Below are positions 27,314-36,771 of a stretch of DNA of 64,000 bases, piece after piece. Within the stretch, counting starts at the first letter, position 1. Every line of letters begins with the position of its first letter. Below the pieces are notes generated by a model. The model worked only from the letters and a program-made list of their open reading frames with translations. It did no database searches and was not told the origin of the DNA. Origin of the DNA: Candidatus Poribacteria bacterium (GTDB lineage Bacteria; Poribacteria; WGA-4E; WGA-3G). The DNA lies in NCBI GenBank assembly GCA_026702755.1, contig JAPPBX010000058.1, positions 1 to 64,000 of the forward strand, read 5' to 3'. The position numbers and the translations under genes were made by a program.

Positions 27314-30300
27314 ATGAATACTGCATTTGACAGCATCTCCATAAAGATAGCCTCGCCTGATCAGATTAAAGATGAGGCGAAGCAGACCAGTTGTAGACGT
27401 CGAAATCCCTCCCAAGCAACAGATGGCCCCTTTATCTGTCCTGAGAAAGGGACGTGTAGCTGCGGTGAGGTTAAGAAAGCAGAAACTATTAACTACCGCT
27501 CCTTTCGTCCTGAACCGGAAGGTCTCTTTTGTGAGGCTATCTTTGGTCCCCAAAAGGACTGGGAGTGTAACTGCGGTAAGTATAAACGGATTAAACATAA
27601 GGGGATGATATGTGACCGCTGTGGTGTCGAAATCACGCAACAGCGCGTTCGTAGAGACCGACTTGGTTATATCCAACTCGCCGCGCCTGTTTCTCATATA
27701 TGGTACTTCAAAGGTATTCCGTCTCGTATTGGTACTTTCTGTGAACTCTCTTCACGTGATGTTGAACGTGTGCTCTATTTTGAGGGATTTATTGTCGTTG
27801 AGGTGACCGACCCTGATTGCCCACTTGAACCTGGGCAGGTGTTAACTGAGATTGAGTATATTGAACACAGCAACAAGTACTGGGGCGGGTTTCGTGCTGG
27901 CACCGGTGCGGAAGTCATTCGCGAAATTCTGAGTGGTATTGATCTTGAAGAGGAAAAAAAGAAGTTAACCGAGGCATTAGAGGAAACGACGAGCCACCAG
28001 AAAAAACTTAAGATCGCCAAACAGCTGAAACAGATGGCTGACTTTGCGGAAGTGGGGCAACGACCTGAATGGATGATTTTGGATGTTATTCCGGTCATTC
28101 CGCCAGATTTACGCCCTCTCGTTCCACTGGAAGGCGGACGTTTTGCTACCAGTGATCTCAACGATCTGTATCGCCGGGTTATCAATCGGAACAACCGACT
28201 GCGCAAGCTTATACAGCTTCGTTCTCCGGAGGTGATCCTCCGAAATGAGAAGCGGATGCTGCAGGAGGCGGTAGATGCTTTCTTTGATAATGGACGGCAC
28301 GGTAGACGTGTCACCGGTCCGGGTAACCGCCCCCTCAAATCCCTTGCCGATGTTCTCAAAGGTAAGATTGGACGGTTCCGTCAAAATCTTCTCGGCAAAC
28401 GAGTTGACTATTCTGGGCGTAGTGTCATCGTTGTTGGACCCGAATTGGGGTTGCATCAATGTGGAATCCCAAAACGCATGGCAGTGGAGTTGTTTAAGCC
28501 ATTCATTATTGAGCGGCTCCAAGCTTATGGGTATACGCAAACAATTAAGCGGGCAAAACACATCGCTGAACACGTTGACTCGAATTCACCTGTTTGGGAA
28601 GTGGTGGAGGAAGTAATTGCGGATCACCCGGTCTTACTCAATCGCCCGCCAACGTTGCACCGACTCGGCATTCAGGCTTTTCTACCTGTTTTGGTAGAGG
28701 GCAAGTCAATCAGAATTCCGCCGCTTGTTTGTAAGGCGTTCAACGCCGACTTTGATGGCGATCAAATGGCAGTTCATGTGCCACTCACCGTGGAAGCGCA
28801 GGCTGAGGCAAAATTGTTGATGCTCAGTAGCCATAATATCCTCAAACCCTCACACGGGGATCCTGTTACTGTTCCGGAACTTGACATGGTCCTCGGCCCC
28901 AGTTTCCTGACAAAGGTGTTGCCAGAGCACGCAGCGGATGCAGCACTTCTGCATGATGCTTACACAACAAGGGATCCCGCAGCTTTTGAGGCACTCCGTG
29001 AAAAGTCGTGGTTCCATCGTCACTACGCACACCCAGAAGAGGTACTTACCGCGCATGCAGCGGGGCAACTTAAACTGCACGACAGCATCCAGCTCTTCTG
29101 TGCACCTAATGGAAATGGAAAAACCACGGAACCAATTCTCACGACAGTGGGTAGGGTTATTTTTAACGAAGTGCTGCCGTCTGAATTAGAATGGGAAGAC
29201 GAACATTCCCAACAGCATATTCCGTTCTTCAATGCGGAAGCCGGGGGCAGGCAATTATCTGACCTGATCCATCGCTGTTTTAACGAATTGGGTACACGCG
29301 CCACAACTGAAGTCCTTGAGAAGGTACAAAAGCTCGCTTTTGAGTATGCAACGTTGAGTGGCATTTCGCCTGGCATCATGGACTATATCACACCAGACAA
29401 CCGAGACAAACTGGTGAATGATGCCCAGACGCAAATTGATTCCATCCTTGAAGGTGTAGCAACGACCGAACGCGAGGAGCACGAAAACGAACAGATTCGT
29501 ATCTGGCTGAAGGCAATTACGGAAGTTGAGAATGAGATGTTCAACACCTTGCCCGAACTGGAGACATCGCTCGTTGAGCGTGGGGATCCGAGAAAAATTC
29601 ATCCGTATGTCAATCCTGATGGGTCAGAGATAAGTGATAGAAAGGTGGAAGGTTTCAGCCCGGTACATATCATGGCGGATAGTGGTGCGCGTGCACGGAA
29701 AAATCCATTTACCCAAATCAGTGCCGTTATTGGGTTAAAGGCGAAGCAAAGCGGCGAAATCCTCATTCCGCCGATCACTTCCTCTTATCGTGAAGGTTTG
29801 GATGTACTCGACTATTTTAACTCTACCTATGGGTCCCGCAAAGGTCTCGTGGACACGGCGATGAAGACGGCTGCGTCCGGATACCTTACTCGGAAACTTG
29901 TGGATGTCGCTCAAGACGTTCGCGTTACCGTTGAAGATTGCGGCACGTTGAACAACATTCAAAAGTTCGCAACGGAAGGTGGGGAGCTTGCCTTTAAGAT
30001 CAGTGGGCGTACTGCCGCCGAAGACATCGTCACCCCAGAGAACGGTGACGTACTTGTTCCAGCGGGAACCATCATATCTACACAGCATGCTGAGAAGATT
30101 GATGAACTTGACGTGAGAGTGGTGAAGGTACGTTCCGTGCTCACCTGCCAAGCCGACGAAGGGGTTTGCGCTAAATGTTATGGTAACGATCTAACGACGA
30201 ATGACCTTGTTAACGTTGGTGAGGCAGTCGGCATCATCGCAGCGCAATCCATTGGTGAACCCGGTACGCAGCTTACCATGCGGACGTTCCATACTGGAGG

Positions 30301-33016
30301 CGCTGTTGAGGAGGTTGCGGAAGTCCGTCAGCGCAGAATTTTGTCCAAAGCCAACGGCACCGTGCATTTCCGAGATTTCCAACCCGGACGGACAGTCGAG
30401 AAAGAGGGCGGACTCTGGATAGCTATTGAAAACAGAGCAAACCTTGATGGCCCCGCCTACAAGGTGCAACAGGTCAATCACCCGCACTGTCAATTGCGTG
30501 AAGGCGAACTGCTCAGTGAAAAGCAGTATACGGAAAACGCGGAACGCTATAAAGGCTTTGATACGAAGACGTGGCTGTATGAGGTTACAGAGGTCTTAGA
30601 TGATGACTGCAATTTGAGGGTAGGTCAGCGGCTGTCACAGGCAGAGTACGTCAAAGCGCAGATGGAATACGGTTTCCAGAGGTTTGTAACGCCAAAATAC
30701 CGCGTGACACAGGTGCAACATCCTAAACTCTCCCTGACCGCTGGCACTGAGCTTACTGAGGAAGAGATAGAGCAATTGAAAGCGGATACCCGTCAGGGGA
30801 TTGAGGGGGAATGGCACTACTTGGATGCTGAAACAGGCGAGCGTATTGCTGTTGAAAATCTTACAGCAACCCAAGGTAATGCTTCCGCTGAACCCACTGA
30901 TGACGCTGAAAACGAAGCTTCCGATGCGGATACCGCCAACGCCTCCGGGCGAGATGCAAGTTTCAATCGTGTCTATTGTATAACCGAGATAGACAAGAAG
31001 ACAAGCAAAGACTTCGGGTTTAAGGTAGGAGACGAAGTTGAGCCAGAGAAAATCGCGCCATTGCTGAATCCGTTTGAAGTGGATACAAAGCCTGTTTACG
31101 TTGTCAATACAGAAGTTGGCGAATTTGCTGTCGGACAGACGTTAACGGCGCGTGAGTACGAAGATGCTCGCACGGAATATCAGCAACTTGAACGCGCATT
31201 TAAAGTTGAGAAGCAGGATGTTGAAAGACACTATGTGACGGCTGTGTATCACTCTGAATGCCCCCTTGAAGTTGACGAAGAGTTAAGCGGACAAGCCTTA
31301 ACACAGGCACGTAGGCGTTTTACGGGTTTCGATGCCCAAAAATTGCGGCACCGAATAACACAGGTCCACCATCCTGATTGCCCACTCAAACCAGGGGATC
31401 TGATTAGTGAGAGCGAAGTAAAACAGTTTGGTGAGAGTTACCCAGGGTTTATCACGTCTCAGCGTACGAATACTGTAGGTAGTTTTGAAGTGGAACGCTT
31501 ATACCGTGTTACGGCTGTCAATCATCCTGACTGTCCATTAGAAGTTGGCGAGCTTTTGACGCAAAAGGAATCATCCGCAAACCGCCGACAGTACAAAGGA
31601 TTAGAAGTTTCACGTCATTATGAAGTGACACAGATTGATGACGGTACCACGGCGTTAAGTGTCGGTCAACGTCTCACTGAAATTGAGTATAAGGCACACC
31701 GCAAAACGGATGCAGCACTCCCGGACAAGGTCACGAGTTTGTACCATGTCGTTAGCGTACATCACCCAGAGTTAAAGCTGGAAGTTGACACGGAACTTAG
31801 TGACAAGGAGTATCGGACGTATCACCGACAATTCAAAGGGTTTGATGCTGAGCTTGTTTATCGCGTTGTTGACGACCAACGAGATATTGATACACAGCTG
31901 GAACCCGGTACTATTCTATCTTCAAAGGAATACCGTGCCCTTGACAAGGCAAACTTGCAGGTGACTCACACTGTCACCGATATTTATCACCCAAATTGCG
32001 AGTATGCTGTTGGCGACGAATTGTCAGAAGACTATGAAGTCGTGAAGGCGAAGTTCCCTGGATTTGAAATGGATGAACTCGCTTTACGGATGCGTATTGA
32101 AGTCGAAACTGCGGATGGAACTCGTGTTTCGCACGTTATTCCGGCAGACTACTCCTTCTCCTTGGAGGAAGGCGACAGCATGCGGAAAGGGGACACGCTG
32201 GCAGAACTCCATGAGAGAACAAAGAACGATGACATCGTTGCTGGTATCCCGCGTGTTACAGAATTATTCGAGGCACGCCGCCCAAAACGCGAGGTCGCGG
32301 CTCAAATCGCCGAAATCGAAGGTTATGTCCAATCTGCAGGTACAAAGTCAGGTATTCCAGCTTACCGGATTGAACATGAAGGATACCAGAGTCGCCTCTA
32401 TCAGATTCCCGATGAGAAGCGGCGTGTTGCTGAAGGCGATTGGGTGAATGCAGGTGAACCGCTCACTGATGGCTATCTCAACCCACACGATATCTTGCGT
32501 ATCGGGCGCACTACCATCGAAGGCGTGTCTGTTGAGGGTGAGGAGGCAGTCTGGTCATATCTCGTTGATGAAGTCCAGAAGGTCTATCCTAACGGCACTA
32601 TCAATGATAAACATGTTGAGACAATAGTGCGGCAGATGCTGACGAAAATTCGTATCACCGACCCCGGCGACACGAACTTCTATCCGAACGATGAAGTGCA
32701 ACGCAGACAATTTGAACGCATCAATAGTGAAATCGTGGAAAACGGCGGCATACCTGCCACGGGTGAACCAATTCTCCAGAGCATTAGCAAAGCCTCTTTA
32801 AGCACGGATAGCTTCATCTCTGCCGCATCCTTCCAGCAAACGACAAAGGTACTCACAGATGCTGCTGTTGGTGGACAGACCGATAGGCTCTTCGGACTGA
32901 AAGAAAACGTTATTCTCGGTAGACTCATCCCCGCAGGTAGTGGATTCTCTGGTTTTCAGAACTTAGATGTCTCCCCCCTTGAGTCGGAGATTAGCGAAAC
33001 CGGTGATGATGATTAA
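27314..33016 (+). CDS. rpoC: RNA polymerase beta' subunit, giant (1900 aa)
   Basis: The core is intact: zinc site 1 (CNCGKYK ... CDRCGVE), active-site NADFDGDQMA at residues 477-486 with three Asp for Mg2+, bridge-helix region REGLDVLDYF, zinc site 2 (ending CAKCYGNDL), and trigger loop ending MRTFHTGG (989-996). The downstream partner DIVAGIPRVTELFEARRPK begins only at residue 1640, so about 643 residues are inserted in the trigger loop, the place of E. coli SI3. A further insert of about 25 residues near the N-terminus holds Cys27, Cys42, Cys48 and Cys50. It follows rpoB by 124 bp, with AAGGAG before the ATG. Confidence 0.97.
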   Translation: MNTAFDSISIKIASPDQIKDEAKQTSCRRRNPSQATDGPFICPEKGTCSCGEVKKAETINYRSFRPEPEGLFCEAIFGPQKDWECNCGKYKRIKHKGMICDRCGVEITQQRVRRDRLGYIQLAAPVSHIWYFKGIPSRIGTFCELSSRDVERVLYFEGFIVVEVTDPDCPLEPGQVLTEIEYIEHSNKYWGGFRAGTGAEVIREILSGIDLEEEKKKLTEALEETTSHQKKLKIAKQLKQMADFAEVGQRPEWMILDVIPVIPPDLRPLVPLEGGRFATSDLNDLYRRVINRNNRLRKLIQLRSPEVILRNEKRMLQEAVDAFFDNGRHGRRVTGPGNRPLKSLADVLKGKIGRFRQNLLGKRVDYSGRSVIVVGPELGLHQCGIPKRMAVELFKPFIIERLQAYGYTQTIKRAKHIAEHVDSNSPVWEVVEEVIADHPVLLNRPPTLHRLGIQAFLPVLVEGKSIRIPPLVCKAFNADFDGDQMAVHVPLTVEAQAEAKLLMLSSHNILKPSHGDPVTVPELDMVLGPSFLTKVLPEHAADAALLHDAYTTRDPAAFEALREKSWFHRHYAHPEEVLTAHAAGQLKLHDSIQLFCAPNGNGKTTEPILTTVGRVIFNEVLPSELEWEDEHSQQHIPFFNAEAGGRQLSDLIHRCFNELGTRATTEVLEKVQKLAFEYATLSGISPGIMDYITPDNRDKLVNDAQTQIDSILEGVATTEREEHENEQIRIWLKAITEVENEMFNTLPELETSLVERGDPRKIHPYVNPDGSEISDRKVEGFSPVHIMADSGARARKNPFTQISAVIGLKAKQSGEILIPPITSSYREGLDVLDYFNSTYGSRKGLVDTAMKTAASGYLTRKLVDVAQDVRVTVEDCGTLNNIQKFATEGGELAFKISGRTAAEDIVTPENGDVLVPAGTIISTQHAEKIDELDVRVVKVRSVLTCQADEGVCAKCYGNDLTTNDLVNVGEAVGIIAAQSIGEPGTQLTMRTFHTGGAVEEVAEVRQRRILSKANGTVHFRDFQPGRTVEKEGGLWIAIENRANLDGPAYKVQQVNHPHCQLREGELLSEKQYTENAERYKGFDTKTWLYEVTEVLDDDCNLRVGQRLSQAEYVKAQMEYGFQRFVTPKYRVTQVQHPKLSLTAGTELTEEEIEQLKADTRQGIEGEWHYLDAETGERIAVENLTATQGNASAEPTDDAENEASDADTANASGRDASFNRVYCITEIDKKTSKDFGFKVGDEVEPEKIAPLLNPFEVDTKPVYVVNTEVGEFAVGQTLTAREYEDARTEYQQLERAFKVEKQDVERHYVTAVYHSECPLEVDEELSGQALTQARRRFTGFDAQKLRHRITQVHHPDCPLKPGDLISESEVKQFGESYPGFITSQRTNTVGSFEVERLYRVTAVNHPDCPLEVGELLTQKESSANRRQYKGLEVSRHYEVTQIDDGTTALSVGQRLTEIEYKAHRKTDAALPDKVTSLYHVVSVHHPELKLEVDTELSDKEYRTYHRQFKGFDAELVYRVVDDQRDIDTQLEPGTILSSKEYRALDKANLQVTHTVTDIYHPNCEYAVGDELSEDYEVVKAKFPGFEMDELALRMRIEVETADGTRVSHVIPADYSFSLEEGDSMRKGDTLAELHERTKNDDIVAGIPRVTELFEARRPKREVAAQIAEIEGYVQSAGTKSGIPAYRIEHEGYQSRLYQIPDEKRRVAEGDWVNAGEPLTDGYLNPHDILRIGRTTIEGVSVEGEEAVWSYLVDEVQKVYPNGTINDKHVETIVRQMLTKIRITDPGDTNFYPNDEVQRRQFERINSEIVENGGIPATGEPILQSISKASLSTDSFISAASFQQTTKVLTDAAVGGQTDRLFGLKENVILGRLIPAGSGFSGFQNLDVSPLESEISETGDDD
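27785..27900 (+). repeat. Canonical single copy of the repeat unit in RpoC
   Basis: Residues about 158-195 (VVEVTDPDCPLEPGQVLTEI) match the position of the ordinary beta' element that in E. coli reads [20 protein letters not shown]. This is the likely ancestral copy of the amplified unit. Confidence 0.75.
30458..32068 (+). repeat. Tandem array of about 12 repeat units in the RpoC trigger loop
   Basis: Residues 1049-1585. Each unit runs about 35 residues: a strand like YxVTxVxHPxC, then PLExGxxLT, an E-Y helix, and an aromatic-G-F-(D/E) end. Clear units include those with NHPHCQL, DDDCNL, YHSECPL, HHPDCPL, NHPDCPL, HHPELKL and YHPNCEY; about three others are degenerate. An acidic Ala/Asp/Glu-rich linker interrupts the array near residues 1190-1215. 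Confidence 0.88.
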
Positions 33017-33019
33017 GTA

Positions 33020-33141
33020 GTTGTCAGTTATCAGTACGGAGATCTGCCACGCGGATGCTCTTTCGGTTGTCGGTTAAAATGTGGTCTGGTTAAGTCAACA
33101 CCAACCTCTTTAACCGACGACCGATAACTGATGACTGAAAA
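33020..33141. repeat. Heptad inverted repeat between convergent rpoC and fumC
   Basis: GTTGTCAGTTATCAGT plus GGTTGTCGGTTAA face CTTTAACCGACGACCGATAACTGATGACTGAAAAC. It lies between two convergent genes, so it may serve as a bidirectional terminator. Confidence 0.65.
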
Positions 33142-33144
33142 CCA

Positions 33145-34536
33145 TTACCCCAAATTCGGTCGTGTCATATCCCCCGGCACGACGAGTTCATCAAAAGCCT
33201 CCCCTGTCAGGACTTCAAGTGCAATAGCAGCCTCACGCAGTGTGCAGCCCTGTTCATGTGCGTGTTGGGCGACTTTCGCTGCCGTATCATACCCAATATG
33301 TGGGGTCAACGCTGTCACAAGCATCAAGGATTCCGAAAGGTGCTGCGCTACCGCTTCAGTGTCCGGCACAATGCCTTCTACACAATTCACCCGGAACGAT
33401 TCGCACGCATCACCGAGAAGTTGTATGGATTGTAAAGCGTTATACGCCATCACAGGCATAAATACATTTAGTTGTAATGCCCCGTTTGCCCCCGCAAACG
33501 CTAATGTGGTATCGTTTCCTATTACCTGTGCACATACCATTGTGACGGCTTCGCATTGGGTCGGATTTACCTTTCCGGGCATAATTGAACTTCCGGGTTC
33601 CATCTCAGGTAACTGCAGTTCACCGAGACCACATCGCGGTCCTGAAGCGAGCCATCGGATGTCGTTTGCAATCTTGAAGAGTGCAACCGCTAATGTTTTC
33701 AGGGAACCACTTGCGCTAACAACCGCGTCCCGACAGGCGAGTGCCTCAAACGCGTTTGGTGCGCGTTGGAGTTGATGGTATCCTGTTATTTCCGAGAGCC
33801 GCGCCACGACTCGTTCTGTGTAATCCGGGTGTGTGTTCAATCCCGTGCCGACAGCTGTCCCACCAATCGGCAGTTCAGAGAGGTGGGGCAGCGATGCCTT
33901 GATGCGTTGTTCTGCAGCAGTGAGTTGTTGTGTGTAAGCACTAAATTCCTGTCCAAGTGTGAGAGGTGTTGCATCCATCAGATGCGTTCGTCCAATCTTA
34001 ACGATCCCTTTGAACGCGGATGTCTTTTCGGCAAATGCTTCTCGCAATGTATTCAGGCGCGGTAAGAGATGTTCGTGAATCTGTCGGACCATTGCCAGAT
34101 GTATCGCAGTCGGGAAAATATCGTTTGTCGATTGGGACTTGTTGACGTGGTCGTTCGGATGGATCGGATCCTTACTCCCCATTTCACCGCCAAGCATTTC
34201 AATTGCCCGATTTGCGATGACCTCATTGACATTCATGTTCGTCTGAGTTCCACTACCCGTTTGCCAGATACGGAGCGGAAAATGGTCGTCTAATGTGCCA
34301 TCAATAACTTCTTGTGCTGCTGTGCTAATTGCCTCTGCCAGCCGATTTTCAAGCAAGCCGAGGTCTGCGTTGATCTGCGCCACTGCCTGCTTGATGGTAC
34401 CGAGTGCCCATATAGCTGCGCGTGGCAAGCGTTCTTCGCCAATCTTAAAATTTTGGAGCGCACGTTGGGTTTGTGCCCCCCAATATCGGTCGTCCGGGAC
34501 ATGAAGTGTCCCCATACTATCTGTTTCGCTTCGCAT
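33145..34536 (-). CDS. fumC: Fumarate hydratase class II
   Basis: FumC interconverts fumarate and malate in the TCA cycle. The 463-residue protein begins [20 protein letters not shown] and contains [13 protein letters not shown], the [12 protein letters not shown] segment and the superfamily signature [13 protein letters not shown], whose Ser is the catalytic base. The ATG follows GAAAGG. It is convergent with rpoC; the upstream gap contains the MITE-like element. Confidence 0.96.
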   Translation of the reverse strand: MRSETDSMGTLHVPDDRYWGAQTQRALQNFKIGEERLPRAAIWALGTIKQAVAQINADLGLLENRLAEAISTAAQEVIDGTLDDHFPLRIWQTGSGTQTNMNVNEVIANRAIEMLGGEMGSKDPIHPNDHVNKSQSTNDIFPTAIHLAMVRQIHEHLLPRLNTLREAFAEKTSAFKGIVKIGRTHLMDATPLTLGQEFSAYTQQLTAAEQRIKASLPHLSELPIGGTAVGTGLNTHPDYTERVVARLSEITGYHQLQRAPNAFEALACRDAVVSASGSLKTLAVALFKIANDIRWLASGPRCGLGELQLPEMEPGSSIMPGKVNPTQCEAVTMVCAQVIGNDTTLAFAGANGALQLNVFMPVMAYNALQSIQLLGDACESFRVNCVEGIVPDTEAVAQHLSESLMLVTALTPHIGYDTAAKVAQHAHEQGCTLREAAIALEVLTGEAFDELVVPGDMTRPNLG

Positions 34537-34556
34537 TATATATTTATGCCTTTCAT

Positions 34557-34674
34557 TATAGTAAAACCTGAAAATATGTAGACGGGTGTTTAGCGATGAG
34601 AACGCTCACCGCCGCTGGCGAGGATTGTATCCTCGTCCTTTCACAATATCTAATGAGTAATAGGTTTTACTATA
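34557..34674. mobile_element. MITE-like element with 13-bp terminal inverted repeats
   Basis: TATAGTAAAACCT at 34557-34569 is an exact inverted repeat of 34662-34674. The 118-bp element encodes nothing and contains the GGCGAGG-type hairpin near 34615. A degenerate relative of its interior lies at about 14110-14165. No clear target-site duplication is seen. The rest of 34675-34861 shows no gene. Confidence 0.55.
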
Positions 34675-34861
34675 ACATAGAATTTTGGTAATTCGCGTTC
34701 TGTTACCTTATGCAGTATAGGCAAATTTTATCATATTTTAGACAGATATTTCAACCTCAATCGCGGTGGATGCAAGAGGTATTCAGTCGCAGGGCAATTT
34801 ATATCTTTTCCTCAAGGTTTTCGCTGTAAGAACACCACTCCGTCTAAAGTACGCTTAAAAT

Positions 34862-34890
34862 TTGCTATTTTCTTTTAGACATGGTATAGT
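34862..34890 (+). promoter_or_regulatory. Promoter of the aldolase-like operon
   Basis: TTGCTA (34862-34867), 17 bases, TATAGT (34885-34890), about 80 bp before the start at 34969. Confidence 0.55.
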
Positions 34891-34968
34891 TAAAGAATGG
34901 GAAAATGTCGAGATCTGGGATCGCACGACAAATTAAATCTTGATTCTGACTGAGGAGTGAAATCGCGG

Positions 34969-36021
34969 GTGGATTCAACATTAACCAATCCATATCTGAT
35001 AAACGCCTTAACACCACCACCGGCGCAGAGTTATCGCTATAAACGCTGGCAAGAGAGAGGCTATCACCCGAACCTACATCCGATTTCGTCTGACAGCGAA
35101 TGTGGAACGTTAATAGGACAGATGGGCTGGGTAGGGGCACATGCACACGCTCGGGAATACCTATGGGCAACTGCTGGCAATATGGGCGCAGTTTTAACTG
35201 AAGCGATTGAAGAGGCGTGCCTCATCCCTTACGAGGCATCGCCGCGCTACCAATTACCACCGCAGATTGTTGTTAAAGGGTTAGCAGGAAGACACGTACT
35301 GCTTACGAAATCAGGTTCACGTCTGGACATGATTGGCATTGAGCATCCTGCCCTTAACTTAACCATTATTGAGGTTGAACCCGATGGCGTACATTATCGA
35401 ATGCGTTTCGGCACACCGGATCAGGCAATTTTGGATCAGAACCGAGATGGCATTACGCCGCCAGCACCGACGAGTGAAATGTTCCATTACATGCTTATTT
35501 TCGACCAGTTAGAGGAACAAGGTTTTAACGCACTTGTTCACTTGCAACCGAAGTTTTTGAATCTCATTTCTCGTACGGAGCATGGCGCACCAGATCGATT
35601 TTACAACTTTCTCAGAGGATATGAACCGGAGACACCTATTATATACGACGAATCCAGCGGTATTGGGTTCGTAGAAGAACGAGCACCCGGCATTCCAGAA
35701 CTATCTTATGAAAGCTTACGGCTTTTCCAAAATGGCGGAAATGCGGAGCGTCATATTCTCTATTGGGTGGGGCACGGGACGTTTTCACGCGGTAGGGATC
35801 TTCTTGATGCCTACAAACATGCGGAGTACTTTGAAGCCGCTGCGCGAATGGCGTGGGAGGCGAATCAGCAACGTGTTGATGCGCAAGCCTATACGGAAGA
35901 GATCGTCAGTTGTATCTTACGCGAGTTCAACGCAAACCGCGAAGCATCTGCTAAAATAGATTCAGATTTCGAGGATGTTGAGACCCCAATGCAGTCTGAG
36001 AACGTCTATAATTATCCTTAG
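34969..36021 (+). CDS. Divergent class II aldolase/adducin-like protein
   Basis: The 350-residue protein has motifs suggestive of the zinc-dependent class II aldolase fold: a His in HLQPK near residue 208, and late in the chain the block ILYWVGHGTFSRGRDLLDAY followed by KHAEYFEAAARM, which resembles the C-terminal metal-His and helix of fuculose/rhamnulose-phosphate aldolases. The N-terminal third is not recognised. The substrate is unknown. The GTG at 34969 was chosen because TGAGGAG sits 11 bases upstream; a GTG at 34957 overlaps that site. First gene of a three-gene run. Confidence 0.6.
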   Translation: MDSTLTNPYLINALTPPPAQSYRYKRWQERGYHPNLHPISSDSECGTLIGQMGWVGAHAHAREYLWATAGNMGAVLTEAIEEACLIPYEASPRYQLPPQIVVKGLAGRHVLLTKSGSRLDMIGIEHPALNLTIIEVEPDGVHYRMRFGTPDQAILDQNRDGITPPAPTSEMFHYMLIFDQLEEQGFNALVHLQPKFLNLISRTEHGAPDRFYNFLRGYEPETPIIYDESSGIGFVEERAPGIPELSYESLRLFQNGGNAERHILYWVGHGTFSRGRDLLDAYKHAEYFEAAARMAWEANQQRVDAQAYTEEIVSCILREFNANREASAKIDSDFEDVETPMQSENVYNYP

Positions 36022-36029
36022 ACAGGACT

Positions 36030-36056
36030 TCGCTAACGAGGTTTCTAACCTCGCCT
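36030..36056. repeat. GGCGAGG-family hairpin
   Basis: ACGAGGTT and AACCTCG form an imperfect palindrome in the gap between the aldolase-like gene and the coiled-coil gene. Confidence 0.5.
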
Positions 36057-36105
36057 GTAAAGCGGATCGAACACATATACCCTCAGTAGGGGAGGAGTAT
36101 CCTAT

Positions 36106-36771
36106 ATGCAATCACCTATAGATATCCAAGACTCGGAACAGGAACATGACACTACAACAGAAACAGATTTAGAGCGACAGCAGCTGGAAATGCATCTTCG
36201 CGACAGCGTCATTGGAAGATATATTCGGAATTATAACAAACGCTTGCGGACTCTCAGCCAAGAATTGGAGCAAACTCGACAGCAGATTGATGATAAGATT
36301 AGAGATATAGAAAAACGCTTCGCCCAAGGAATAACAGAGATTAAAACCGATCTCCGCAACCTCTCTGCTAAACTTGAAGATGACAATTCGGCGTTAACGT
36401 TAGAGAAAATTGAAACACTTATTAACGCGCGGATTGATGTCCGATTGGATGGAATTACCGGACGTGACGAGGCAGATCTTCAGAGGTTGTCAACACTAAT
36501 AAACGAGTTTGCCAGTGAATTCCAAGCACAAATTGATCGGATCAGCAACGAGACGAAACTCTTGCGAGAACAGAATCGCCAAAGCCAGGAGTCTTTGCGA
36601 GCCGATGTAGCATCTGAAACTGAAGCACTTGAAGCCGCGAAAGTTGACCGAATCGCCTTATCTGAAACCCTCATTATGCTTGGGGTGAAACTCAAAGAGG
36701 ATAACCTACTGGATGAATTGGACACGGACCTAACGCTTGATGATGTCTTAGACGGTTCAGAAGAATCATGA
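36106..36771 (+). CDS. Coiled-coil protein, unknown function
   Basis: The 221-residue, highly charged protein has long heptad-patterned helices from about residue 40 to 190 (for example LSQELEQTRQQIDDKIRDIE), with an acidic, Thr-rich N-terminus and an acidic C-terminus (LDELDTDLTLDDVLD). No signal peptide or membrane helix is seen, so it is probably cytoplasmic and oligomeric. GGGGAGGAG precedes the ATG. Its TGA overlaps the start of the CapA gene as ATGA, so the two are translationally coupled. Confidence 0.75.
   Translation: MQSPIDIQDSEQEHDTTTETDLERQQLEMHLRDSVIGRYIRNYNKRLRTLSQELEQTRQQIDDKIRDIEKRFAQGITEIKTDLRNLSAKLEDDNSALTLEKIETLINARIDVRLDGITGRDEADLQRLSTLINEFASEFQAQIDRISNETKLLREQNRQSQESLRADVASETEALEAAKVDRIALSETLIMLGVKLKEDNLLDELDTDLTLDDVLDGSEES

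Noticed and set aside
33131-33775. Long plus-strand ORF opposite fumC
   Set aside because: Shadow of the real minus-strand fumC reading frame; low-complexity Ser/Ala/Thr composition.
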